From NCBI RefSeq assembly GCF_024436435.1, contig NZ_JAFMZP010000001.1, positions 310,001-374,000 on the forward strand: a DNA stretch of 64,000 bases, in the 5' to 3' direction. The translations under genes were made by a program, and so were the position numbers. The notes beneath the pieces were generated by a model. It did no database searches, was not told the DNA's origin, and saw only the letters and a list, made by a program, of their open reading frames with translations. This document shows positions 35,768 to 44,060 of the stretch, piece by piece. The DNA is from Desertivirga xinjiangensis. GTDB lineage: Bacteria; Bacteroidota; Bacteroidia; Sphingobacteriales; Sphingobacteriaceae. Numbering within the stretch: the first letter of the stretch is position 1; every line of letters starts with the position of its first letter.

Positions 35768-38491
35768 ATGAGTGAAGAACCTGTAAACAATCACAATAAC
35801 GACGAAAAATTACATAACGTTACTTCAATTAATGGGCTGTATGAAAACTGGTTTCTGGATTATGCTTCGTACGTAATCCTTGACCGGGCTGTTCCTCATA
35901 TAAATGATGGCTTGAAACCAGTGCAGCGCCGTATCCTCCATTCCCTTAAAGAACTGGACGACGGACGGTTTAATAAAGCAGCCAACGTTATCGGTAATAC
36001 CATGAAGTATCATCCCCATGGAGATGCTTCTATCGGGGATGCCATGGTCCAGATTGGACAAAAAAACTTACTGATCGATACCCAGGGAAACTGGGGCGAT
36101 CCGATGACCGGAGACTCAGCAGCTGCTCCCCGTTATATCGAAGCCCGTCTTTCAAAATTTGCGCTCGACGTAGTGTTCAACCCGGATACCACGGACTGGC
36201 AACTCAGTTATGATGGTCGTAACCGTGAACCCATTACCTTACCGGTTAAGTTTCCCCTGCTGCTTGCTCAGGGTGCCGAAGGTATTGCTGTGGGACTGGC
36301 AACAAAAATACTTCCACACAACTTCATTGAGTTGATAGATGCTTCTATTGAGGTGCTTAAAGGAAATCGCCCGGACCTGGTGCCTGATTTTCCTACCGGA
36401 GGAATGGCAGATTGCTCAAATTACAACGAAGGTCAAAGAGGCGGAAAGGTTAGGGTTAGGGCAAGAATTATCGAAAAAGATAAAAAGACCCTTGCTATTA
36501 CTGAGGTTCCCTTTACCACCACTACAGGCAGCCTGATAGACAGTATTATTTCTGCCAACGATAAGGGTAAAATTAAGATCAGGAAGATAGAGGACAATAC
36601 CGCTCAGAATGTAGAGATCATTGTCCATCTGGCACCCGGTATTTCACCGGATGTTACCATAGATGCTCTTTATGCTTTTACTGATTGCGAGGTTTCTATT
36701 TCTCCGAACACCTGTGTAATTAAGGGGGATAAACCTCACTTTATGAGTGTAAATGATATTCTCACTGAGAATACTCAGCACACTAAAAGTTTACTGAAGC
36801 AGGAACTGGAAATAAGACTGGCAGAATTAAAAGAGAAGATCTTCTTTAGCTCGCTGCTCAAAATATTTATCCAGGAAGGGATGTACAAACATCCTGAATA
36901 TGAAAACTCGGGTAACTTCGAGGTGGTGATCAAGGTGCTTGATAAGCTTTTTGAACCATTTTTTCCGAAGTTTTATCGTACTATCCTTCCGGAGGATTAC
37001 AAAAAGCTAATTGATAAACCGATGAGCAGTATCACCCGCTTTGATGTTAAGAAAGCGGATGAGCAAATGAAAACCCTGGAAGACGAGATCAAAGAAGTAA
37101 ATCATCATTTGAAACACCTGACTGATTACGCCATAGCCTGGTTTCAAAAGATACGGGATAAGTATGGTAAAGACCGGGGACGTAAAACTGAGTTAAGAAC
37201 ATTTGAAAAAGTGGAAGCCGCTCAGGTTGCTTTGGCAAACGTGAAACTATATGTAAACCGTACAGATGGTTTTATTGGCAGTGGTCTGCGTAAAGATGAG
37301 TTTGTTTGTGATTGTTCAGACCTTGATGAAATTATAGTATTTAGAGAGGATGGCCGGTGCCTGGTGACCAAAGTGCAGGATAAGGTGTTTGTAGGAAAAG
37401 ATATTTTGCATGTAGGTGTGTTTAAGAAAGGGGATGAGCGCACGGTGTACAACATGATCTATAAGGATGGAGGAAGCGGCGCGTCTTACATAAAACGTTT
37501 CAACGTGATAGGGGTTACCCGCGACAAAGAATATGATCTAACCAAGGGGACGAAGGGTTCAAAAGTATTGTATTTTACTGCTAACCCGAATGGAGAGGCC
37601 GAAGTGGTAAGTATTGCGCTTAAACCTCATTCCAAATTAAGGAAGTTACAAATGGACCTTGATTTTGCTGAAATAGCTATAAAAGGCCGGGGTTCTATGG
37701 GTAATACGGTGACCAAGTATCCTGTGAAAAAGGTCACGCTGAAATCTAAAGGTGTATCAACTCTGGCGGGAAGAAAGATCTGGTTCGATGATATTCTTAA
37801 ACGTTTGAACGTGGATGGAAGAGGAAAGTACCTGGGTGAATTTGACGGACCAGATAAGATCCTTACAGTTTTAAGCAATGGTATTTTCGAGTTAACGTCA
37901 TTTGATCTGACGAATCATTTTGATGATAAAATGATCCTGATCGAGAAGTATGATCCCGAAAAGGTTTATTCTGTTATCCATTTGGATGGTAAGTCAAAGA
38001 ATTATTATATCAAACGATTTGTATTTGAAGATACAGCGGTAGGCAGACAAACCAGTATCATCAACGAGGAACCTGGCTCTAAGCTGGTGCTTATTTCGGG
38101 AGCTGCCCAACCCATTGTTCAGGTTGACTTGCTGAAGGGGAAAACTTTGACCCCTGAAACGATAGAGATCAACTTAGCAGATGCTATTGATGTGAAAGGG
38201 ATGAAAGCACAGGGTAACCGGCTTTCGCCTCATGAGATCAAAAGTATTGAGTTAATGGCAGAACATGATGATCCGGAAGATGTGCCTGACCCGGTTCCAG
38301 AGGAGTCGCTGGAGGAAATAGTGGAGGCAGAGAAACTGGATGAGGAAGCCGAAAAGGAAGTGGTTGAAAAGACTGATATTCCTAAAAATGATGCTTCTAA
38401 AAGTGACGCCCCTAAAAAAGAAATCAAGCTTGAGATTACCAATCCCGAGGATGTGGATATAGATGATAAGGGGCAGTTAGGGTTGTTTTAA
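35768..38491 (+). CDS. parC: DNA topoisomerase IV subunit A
   Basis: ParC is the DNA-cleaving subunit of topoisomerase IV, which separates linked chromosomes. Tyr123 in APRYIEARLS forms the covalent bond with DNA. KYHPHGDASIGDAM lies where quinolone-resistance changes occur. GNWGDPMTGDSAAAPRY is the Bacteroidota ParC form rather than GyrA. The 907-residue protein has beta-pinwheel repeats in the C-terminal half and an acidic tail from about 815. The last residues are KGQLGLF, which resembles the sliding-clamp-binding consensus. A 7/8 -7 box (TATATTTA) lies at 35734. The parE partner is not in the window. Confidence 0.93.
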   Translation: MSEEPVNNHNNDEKLHNVTSINGLYENWFLDYASYVILDRAVPHINDGLKPVQRRILHSLKELDDGRFNKAANVIGNTMKYHPHGDASIGDAMVQIGQKNLLIDTQGNWGDPMTGDSAAAPRYIEARLSKFALDVVFNPDTTDWQLSYDGRNREPITLPVKFPLLLAQGAEGIAVGLATKILPHNFIELIDASIEVLKGNRPDLVPDFPTGGMADCSNYNEGQRGGKVRVRARIIEKDKKTLAITEVPFTTTTGSLIDSIISANDKGKIKIRKIEDNTAQNVEIIVHLAPGISPDVTIDALYAFTDCEVSISPNTCVIKGDKPHFMSVNDILTENTQHTKSLLKQELEIRLAELKEKIFFSSLLKIFIQEGMYKHPEYENSGNFEVVIKVLDKLFEPFFPKFYRTILPEDYKKLIDKPMSSITRFDVKKADEQMKTLEDEIKEVNHHLKHLTDYAIAWFQKIRDKYGKDRGRKTELRTFEKVEAAQVALANVKLYVNRTDGFIGSGLRKDEFVCDCSDLDEIIVFREDGRCLVTKVQDKVFVGKDILHVGVFKKGDERTVYNMIYKDGGSGASYIKRFNVIGVTRDKEYDLTKGTKGSKVLYFTANPNGEAEVVSIALKPHSKLRKLQMDLDFAEIAIKGRGSMGNTVTKYPVKKVTLKSKGVSTLAGRKIWFDDILKRLNVDGRGKYLGEFDGPDKILTVLSNGIFELTSFDLTNHFDDKMILIEKYDPEKVYSVIHLDGKSKNYYIKRFVFEDTAVGRQTSIINEEPGSKLVLISGAAQPIVQVDLLKGKTLTPETIEINLADAIDVKGMKAQGNRLSPHEIKSIELMAEHDDPEDVPDPVPEESLEEIVEAEKLDEEAEKEVVEKTDIPKNDASKSDAPKKEIKLEITNPEDVDIDDKGQLGLF

Positions 38492-38496
38492 TTTTG

Positions 38497-38631
38497 GGGT
38501 GTCCAAAAGTTGGAGGTCGTCATGCCGAGTTCATTTCGGCATCTCTTGAATAATGTATGAAGCATTTTCTTAGGCAAGAGATCCTGAAACAAGTTCAGGA
38601 TGACGAAAAAAATTAACCTTTTTGGACACCC
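38497..38631. repeat. Cloverleaf-like intergenic element with terminal inverted repeats
   Basis: Outer arms GGGTGTCCAAAA (38497-38508) and TTTTGGACACCC (38620-38631) are exact inverted repeats. Inside, a CGTC/GACG stem (38518-38521 with 38602-38605) closes three adjacent hairpins with no unpaired junction bases: ATGCCGA/TCGGCAT (38522-38542), CTCTTG/CAAGAG (38543-38580) and ATCCTGAA/TTCAGGAT (38581-38601). I recognise the GTCATGCCGA and TTCAGGATGAC strings as common in Bacteroidota intergenic repeats. The right arm encodes the last residues of MsrA. Confidence 0.8.
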
Positions 38632-39161
38632 TCAATCTTATCCTGGAAGTCTTTTGTGAATTTTGCCAGCTTAGGCTGTATAACAAAAGCACAATAGGGC
38701 TTATCGCTGTTGTATTTAAAATAATTCTGGTGATAGTCTTCAGCCTGGTAAAACTCAGATATAGGAGTTATCTCCGTAACAATAGGTTTATCAAATACCA
38801 GTTCCCTGGTAAGTTGATCTATCATTTCATTAGCTTTCTGCTTCTGTTCCTGCGAGTGGTAAAAGATCACCGATCGGTATTGGGTGCCAATATCATTTCC
38901 CTGCCTGTTTAGTGTGGTAGGGTTATGCGTTTTGAAGAAAACAAGCAAAAGTTCTTCGAAAGAAATGATCCCGGGATCGAAATCAAGCTGGATCACTTCT
39001 GCATGACCTGTATTGCCGCCACATACATCCTCGTAACTGGGATTAACTGTATGTCCACCCATATAGCCTGAACGGACGCCAGATACTCCCTTCAGAGATT
39101 GAAATACTGCCTCTGTGCACCAAAAGCAGCCTGCGCCAAATGTTGCTGTTTCTATTGCCAT
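38613..39161 (-). CDS. msrA: Peptide-methionine (S)-S-oxide reductase
   Basis: MsrA repairs oxidised methionine in proteins. The 182-residue protein has GAGCFWCTEAVF with the nucleophile Cys12, then GYMGG and YEDVCGGNTGHAEV, which form the active site. The end is unusual: the final codons (GVQKG) lie inside the right terminal repeat of the cloverleaf element, so the native C-terminus may have been replaced when the element arrived. The catalytic core is complete. It is 39 bases after the start of the upstream lipoprotein gene's stop and may share its transcript. Confidence 0.94.
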   Translation of the reverse strand: MAIETATFGAGCFWCTEAVFQSLKGVSGVRSGYMGGHTVNPSYEDVCGGNTGHAEVIQLDFDPGIISFEELLLVFFKTHNPTTLNRQGNDIGTQYRSVIFYHSQEQKQKANEMIDQLTRELVFDKPIVTEITPISEFYQAEDYHQNYFKYNSDKPYCAFVIQPKLAKFTKDFQDKIEGVQKG

Positions 39162-39200
39162 ACTATTTATAACTTTAATTAGCCACTGCGGTTTTAATTA

Positions 39201-40250
39201 CTACTGATATTGAATATATATCGGCTGCGGTTTCAATTTAAGGAGCTCTTCGGGAGTCATTAAACGGTGCGGTGCCTTTTTCAAGTCATTCTTGTAGAAT
39301 ATTTTAAAGCCGGTAAACTGCACAGGTTCCTTGTGAATGAAGTGGCGATAGGTGCCTTTTTTAAGTTCAGGCTCTCCCCATCCATCCATATGGACTACAA
39401 ACTGAACTTCGGGACGTAATTTAATATTCTGATAGTTGGTCACCATTTTCTGAGTAAAGCGGTGCAGTACAAATACCTTGGGAGGAAGATTATTTTCTCG
39501 GACCAGTTTCGCCAAAAACTCTGTGCAATAATTGATTTCGGAAGCATCATAGGTGCCTATTTTTTTACCTGGTATTACTCCTCCCTTCATAGAGAACTCG
39601 GGGTCAATACCTAAATGCACATGTGGTAACTTAAGATATTTTTCGATCCGGGGTAGCTCTTTCTGGATAGTGCTTAATCCAACCTGAAGATCCAAAAATA
39701 CAATAGCATTCTCCATCTTAGCAATCGCCAGGGCAGAATCTATCTGCTTTTCGGGCATACGGTTTACATAGGCCCCGTCTTTACCCGGCGTACCGCTTGC
39801 TACGGTTGCAATATAATGGATACCTTTTTGTACCGGAGTTTTAGGGTCTGCTTTTTCCCATCTTTTAGCTTCAGCATTTAGTTTGCGCCACATTTCTTTT
39901 GGAGCATATTCACCTAACGCGCCCATTTTCTTGGAATGCATATTTCCATAATAAACCACTATCCGTTTAGAGGGAAGAATAGCTCCGGCGAGAGGATACG
40001 GCTGGTTTTTTACTGGCCATTTGCCGGTTGTGTCCCCGTTTGTCAGTTCCTGAAGCTTCTTATTGTATGCGGCTGTGTCAATAGCCGTCACAGCGCTGGT
40101 TTCCGGTGCTGTAGCAGTACTGTCAGCTTTAGCAGTGCTATCTTTTAAGGAAGTTGTATTTCCGGAGGTGGTAGTACTTTCGCTGCATGCAATAGTTGCA
40201 ATGCTGATCGCAAGTCCAAATGTTAACAGATGTTTGTTTATACTCGTCAT
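39201..40250 (-). CDS. Uncharacterised lipoprotein, possible TIM-barrel-like domain
   Basis: I do not recognise this 349-residue protein. A lipoprotein signal ends in ATIAC (Cys22), followed by a long Ser/Thr/Ala-rich tether (about 23-60). The folded part contains alternating beta and alpha segments with conserved-looking motifs: YYGNMHSKKMG, HLGIDPEFSMKGG, VFVLHRFTQKM and VVHMDGWGEP. The repeated strand-ending acidic and histidine residues suggest a barrel-type hydrolase at the cell surface, but no catalytic family can be named. It lies between msrA and an rRNA methyltransferase gene, 15 bases after the latter. Confidence 0.75.
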   Translation of the reverse strand: MTSINKHLLTFGLAISIATIACSESTTTSGNTTSLKDSTAKADSTATAPETSAVTAIDTAAYNKKLQELTNGDTTGKWPVKNQPYPLAGAILPSKRIVVYYGNMHSKKMGALGEYAPKEMWRKLNAEAKRWEKADPKTPVQKGIHYIATVASGTPGKDGAYVNRMPEKQIDSALAIAKMENAIVFLDLQVGLSTIQKELPRIEKYLKLPHVHLGIDPEFSMKGGVIPGKKIGTYDASEINYCTEFLAKLVRENNLPPKVFVLHRFTQKMVTNYQNIKLRPEVQFVVHMDGWGEPELKKGTYRHFIHKEPVQFTGFKIFYKNDLKKAPHRLMTPEELLKLKPQPIYIQYQ

Positions 40251-40265
40251 AGATTTTTGCTATTC

Positions 40266-41150
40266 TTATTTGATTTTACGTACTTTTCCAAAAACACCGA
40301 GGGGCAGTTTGTTGCCTGCAGTGGCTTGTAAATATAGCTCACCGATTTCAAGATTCTGAGGGTCTTGGATGCTTGCTCTCAATAGATTTTCCACAATTAC
40401 AGATGAAAACCCGAGAGAGTAAGTATTAAGGATCAGGAAATGCTCCTCTTCATCCAGAAGCTGGGTAACATCTTTCATCATTTCTAATATATTATCCTCG
40501 AGCTTCCATTTTTCGCCGTTAGGACCATGACCATAAGCCGGAGGGTCCAGAATAATTCCATTGTATTTCTTGCCTCGCTTTAATTCTCTTTTTACAAATT
40601 TTAAGGCATCTTCTATTACCCAGCGTATGTCTTTTAATCCTGAAATCTCCTGGTTCTCATTAGCCCAGGTTACCACCTGTTTGATGGAATCCACATGTGT
40701 GGTGTCTGCTCCGGCTGCCCGTGCAACAACAGAGGCACCACCGGTGTAAGCGAAAAGGTTCAGTACTTTTGGATTCGGGGTCTTGAATTTTTTTATCGAT
40801 TCTGAAATATAATCCCAGTTGACTGCCTGTTCCGGGAAAACTCCAACATGTTTAAAAGAAGTTAATGCCAAACGAAGTTTTATCGACACCTCATTGTTTT
40901 CATAAGAAATATGCCATCTGTCGGGAGCGTTGGGGTTTTTTCTTACCCACTCGCCGGTGGTGGCCGAACGCCCTTTAAATTTGATATGGTGTTGTTTTTG
41001 CCACTCTGATTCTGGCAATTGCTTATCCCAGACAGCCTGGGGCTCAGGTCTGATCAGGATCAGGTTGCCAAAGCGCTCAAGCTTTTCGAAGTTGCCGCAA
41101 TCAATCAGCTCGTAGTCATTCCAGTGTTGCGGGGTAAGAAGTTGGATCAT
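40266..41150 (-). CDS. Class I SAM-dependent rRNA methyltransferase (RlmI/RlmK-like)
   Basis: This 294-residue protein has the SAM-binding motif NLFAYTGGASVVAA-like segment (NLFAYTGGASVVARAAG) followed by an acidic strand (THVDS), and motif IV DPPAYGHG. These match the family of 23S rRNA cytosine-5 methyltransferases related to RlmI and the C-terminal half of RlmL. No N-terminal PUA domain is obvious, so it is shorter than RlmI. Its target base is unknown. It is followed closely by the lipoprotein gene. Confidence 0.85.
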   Translation of the reverse strand: MIQLLTPQHWNDYELIDCGNFEKLERFGNLILIRPEPQAVWDKQLPESEWQKQHHIKFKGRSATTGEWVRKNPNAPDRWHISYENNEVSIKLRLALTSFKHVGVFPEQAVNWDYISESIKKFKTPNPKVLNLFAYTGGASVVARAAGADTTHVDSIKQVVTWANENQEISGLKDIRWVIEDALKFVKRELKRGKKYNGIILDPPAYGHGPNGEKWKLEDNILEMMKDVTQLLDEEEHFLILNTYSLGFSSVIVENLLRASIQDPQNLEIGELYLQATAGNKLPLGVFGKVRKIK

Positions 41151-41256
41151 TTAACGTTTTATATGGGCTCTGCTCAGGCTACTGATTAAATTGTAATATC
41201 ACAAAAATAATCAAATTGTTGAAGTATACAGATACAGACAGATTTAATGAGCCGGA

Positions 41257-42009
41257 TTATAACTTCTCTTTTGCTGCCTGCGTAAACTTACTGGCAAATA
41301 CAAAATCATTTAATTCCTTGTTATCAGTCTTTGCAATTTCTTTATTTGAACCTTCCCACTCTTTGCGGCCGTCGAACAGAAATATAATATTGTCGCCAAT
41401 ACCCATCACCGAGTTCATGTCATGGGTAACCACTACGGTTGTTATCTTATATTCCTCGGTTATTTCATTGATCAGCTCGTCGATCACGATCGAAGTCTTA
41501 GGGTCAAGTCCAGAATTGGGCTCATCCACAAATAAATATTTCGGCTGCATAGAAATCGCCCTGGCAATGCCCACACGTTTTTTCATTCCGCCAGACAGCT
41601 CGGCCGGAAATAGTTTGTTTTTTCCTTCCAGATTAACTCTTTGCAAACAGAAATTTACACGTTCCAGCTTCTCTTTTCTTGACTGCGTGGTAAACATGTT
41701 TAGAGGAAACATAATGTTTTCTTCCACTGTCATGGAGTCAAAGAGCGCAGAACTTTGAAAGAGCATGCCTATTTCTTTACGGATATCGATCCTCTCCTCA
41801 AAGGTCATCTTAGTAAAATCGCGACCGTCGTATATCACAGAGCCTCCATCCGGTTCATGCAGGCCAACCATACACTTCAGCAGTGTAGTTTTTCCTGATC
41901 CCGAACCACCGATGATCAGGTTGTTCATTCCTTCTCTAAATTCTGATGAAATTCCTTTCAGAACGTAATTATCACCGAATGTTTTATGGATGTCTTTGAT
42001 TTCTATCAT
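41257..42009 (-). CDS. mlaF: ABC transporter ATPase of the Mla lipid-transport system
   Basis: MlaF is the ATPase of the phospholipid transporter that maintains outer-membrane asymmetry. Walker A GGSGSGKTTLL, signature LSGGMKKRVGIAR and Walker B LFVDEPNSGLD are all present. I start at ATG 42009 (MIEIKDIHKTF), which overlaps the mlaE stop by four bases (ATGA). The longer frame to 42057 adds 16 unlikely residues. The MCE-domain protein MlaD is not adjacent downstream. Confidence 0.92.
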   Translation of the reverse strand: MIEIKDIHKTFGDNYVLKGISSEFREGMNNLIIGGSGSGKTTLLKCMVGLHEPDGGSVIYDGRDFTKMTFEERIDIRKEIGMLFQSSALFDSMTVEENIMFPLNMFTTQSRKEKLERVNFCLQRVNLEGKNKLFPAELSGGMKKRVGIARAISMQPKYLFVDEPNSGLDPKTSIVIDELINEITEEYKITTVVVTHDMNSVMGIGDNIIFLFDGRKEWEGSNKEIAKTDNKELNDFVFASKFTQAAKEKL

Positions 42010-42740
42010 AATAAAAGCTGTGCTACCATGTAGTCGGCAAATAAGATCATGATGCAACTGATAACAACACCTCTGGTACTTGAAACTCCCACTTCGAGTG
42101 CGCCCCCGGAAGTATAGAATCCCTGGTATGCTGAAACTGATGTTATTATAAACGCAAATATTATAGCCTTTACCATCGATACTGTAACTGTAAAGCCTCT
42201 AAATCCTTCAGTAAGCCCCATTATAAAATCATTGGCTGTTACGGCGCCCGACAAAGTGCCCGATAAGTAACCACCCAATATACTCAAGCCTATTGACAGG
42301 GTTACCAACATAGGTATTGTAATTACTGCTGCCACGATTTTCGGAAGAATAAGGTAGCCAGGAGAATTGATTCCCATGATCTCAAGGGCGTCAATTTGTT
42401 CGGTAACCCGCATGGTGCCAATTTGGGAAGCCACACTAGAGCCGACTTTTCCGGCGAGCACTATTGCCGAGATGGTTGGACTTAGTTCAAGGATGGTTGA
42501 ATCTCTTACAATGCTGCCGATAATAGATTTCGGAATAAGGTCGCTGACCAGCTGATAGGCTGTCTGAACCGTGGTCACCATTCCAAGAAATACTGAAATG
42601 ATAGAAATTATCCATACAGAGCCCACACCGATAGAAACCATCTCTCTGAAAATTTCTCTTCTGTAGATGTCCCACTTTTCGGGCCTTCTGAAAACAGCTT
42701 TCAAAAGCAGTATGTATTTTCCCAGAGGATAAAAGATCAT
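42006..42740 (-). CDS. mlaE: MlaE-type lipid ABC transporter permease
   Basis: This 244-residue integral membrane protein matches the MlaE/DUF140 permease family, with about five membrane segments and the conserved stretch VTEQIDALEIMGINSPGYL. It forms the channel with MlaF for moving phospholipids between membranes. Translation is coupled to mlaF by the four-base overlap. A 7/8 match to the -7 box lies close upstream. The gene is divergent from the SDR gene. Confidence 0.93.
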   Translation of the reverse strand: MIFYPLGKYILLLKAVFRRPEKWDIYRREIFREMVSIGVGSVWIISIISVFLGMVTTVQTAYQLVSDLIPKSIIGSIVRDSTILELSPTISAIVLAGKVGSSVASQIGTMRVTEQIDALEIMGINSPGYLILPKIVAAVITIPMLVTLSIGLSILGGYLSGTLSGAVTANDFIMGLTEGFRGFTVTVSMVKAIIFAFIITSVSAYQGFYTSGGALEVGVSSTRGVVISCIMILFADYMVAQLLL

Positions 42741-42796
42741 ATCTATTTTTGGCTAAAAATAACTTTTTTTAACATTACTTTAATTTACTTTTACGT

Positions 42797-43498
42797 ATGA
42801 ATGCTGTAATTACCGGAGCAACTAAAGGCATGGGCAAATCTATCGCCCTGAAGCTGGCCCAGGCAGGGTACAACCTGATCATTTGTTCAAGAAATCAGGC
42901 AGAAATTGACTTGTTGAGTCAGGAGCTTGTGATAAAACATCCTGCTGTCAGCGTTTCCGGCCTTCAAACCGATTGCTCAAATCCTTTAGAGGTTAACCAG
43001 TTTTGTAACTTTGTACAACAACACTTTCAGACTGTTGATGTTTTAATAAATAATGTGGGAACTTATATACCTGCCTCGATCCTGGATGAAGATGAGCATG
43101 TACTGGACCTGCAAATGCAAATTAATTTCCTGGCAGCCTATACCTTCTGTAAAACCTTTGGGAAGCAAATGCGGGATGCACAAAAGGGACATATCATTAA
43201 TATTTGTTCCATAGCAGCCATCAACCCGGTGGTTGAAGCTGGATCCTATACTGTAACAAAAGCGGCATTACTGAGTCTAACCAAAGTACTAAGGCTTGAA
43301 CTGATGAAACATAGCGTCAAAGTTACTGCAATTCTTCCGGGGTCAACACTTACAAGCTCCTGGGAAGGAACCTCAATACCTGCCGAACGGTTTATCGCGG
43401 CCGAGGACGTTGCAAGTTCTGTATTAGCCTGTTTATCAATGAGCGCGGGTGCTAATCCCGACCAATTGGTTATCACTCCCTTGAACGGAAATCTTTAG
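42797..43498 (+). CDS. Short-chain dehydrogenase/reductase
   Basis: This 233-residue protein is a classical SDR. It has GATKGMGKSIA (7-17) for NAD(P) binding, NNVG (85-88), and the catalytic triad Ser138, Tyr151 and Lys155 in SYTVTK. Family members reduce or oxidise a wide range of alcohols and ketones. The 3-ketoacyl-reductase-like features are general and give no specific substrate. It precedes the PspC gene by only 11 bases, so the two may be co-transcribed, although I see no functional link. Confidence 0.88.
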   Translation: MNAVITGATKGMGKSIALKLAQAGYNLIICSRNQAEIDLLSQELVIKHPAVSVSGLQTDCSNPLEVNQFCNFVQQHFQTVDVLINNVGTYIPASILDEDEHVLDLQMQINFLAAYTFCKTFGKQMRDAQKGHIINICSIAAINPVVEAGSYTVTKAALLSLTKVLRLELMKHSVKVTAILPGSTLTSSWEGTSIPAERFIAAEDVASSVLACLSMSAGANPDQLVITPLNGNL

Positions 43499-43509
43499 AG
43501 GAAAATAAA

Positions 43510-44028
43510 ATGGAAAAGAGATTAGAACGCGATCAATCGAACAAAATGCTCGCCGGTGTGGCAGCAGGGCTTGCCGGCTATCTCAATATGGAGGTAACCT
43601 GGATACGGGTCTTGTTTCTAATCCTTGCTTTTTTCGGATTTACAGGAGTTTGGATATACCTGATCCTTTGGATTGCCGTTCCTGCAAAACCCGTCTGGCC
43701 TGTTTCTGAGGCAGAATATCGAATGCCCGAACAGAAAACCGGTGCTGAATATTATCCCCCTTTCCCTCAACCTGAAAGCAGGAGGGCGGGACGGTTAATT
43801 ACCGGATCTATTCTGATGGTACTTGGGATCTGTCTGTTAGTAAATGAGTTTGTTGACCTGCCTGAATGGCTGTCTCTTTCCAAGTTATGGCCCCTGGCTT
43901 TTGTAGCGATAGGCTTGATCATCCTGTTAAAGCCGGGAAGGAAAAATGTGGAATTCAATAAATCTCAGGACAATCCTCCTGCTGAAAGGACTGAGCCTAA
44001 AGCTCCTGCCGAAGACTCCGATATTTAG
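43510..44028 (+). CDS. PspC-domain membrane protein
   Basis: This 172-residue protein begins with a PspC domain (MEKRLERDQSNKMLAGVAAG and following, with a membrane helix ending AVPAKP) and continues with a proline-rich linker. Two more hydrophobic segments follow (about 98-115 and 128-142), like the LiaI/DUF5668 membrane unit. PspC proteins take part in envelope-stress signalling in other bacteria. The stop overlaps a GTG of the next frame, and the LiaF-like gene follows directly, forming a two-gene envelope module. Confidence 0.87.
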   Translation: MEKRLERDQSNKMLAGVAAGLAGYLNMEVTWIRVLFLILAFFGFTGVWIYLILWIAVPAKPVWPVSEAEYRMPEQKTGAEYYPPFPQPESRRAGRLITGSILMVLGICLLVNEFVDLPEWLSLSKLWPLAFVAIGLIILLKPGRKNVEFNKSQDNPPAERTEPKAPAEDSDI

Positions 44029-44060
44029 TGTCACAATTCTCAAATCAAAATTTCAGAACC

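Noticed and set aside
38622-38912. 96-codon plus-strand frame opposite msrA
   Set aside because: It lies fully antisense to the well-supported msrA gene and has no recognisable motif.
41216-41758. 180-codon plus-strand frame
   Set aside because: It is antisense to mlaF, whose Walker and signature motifs are unmistakable.
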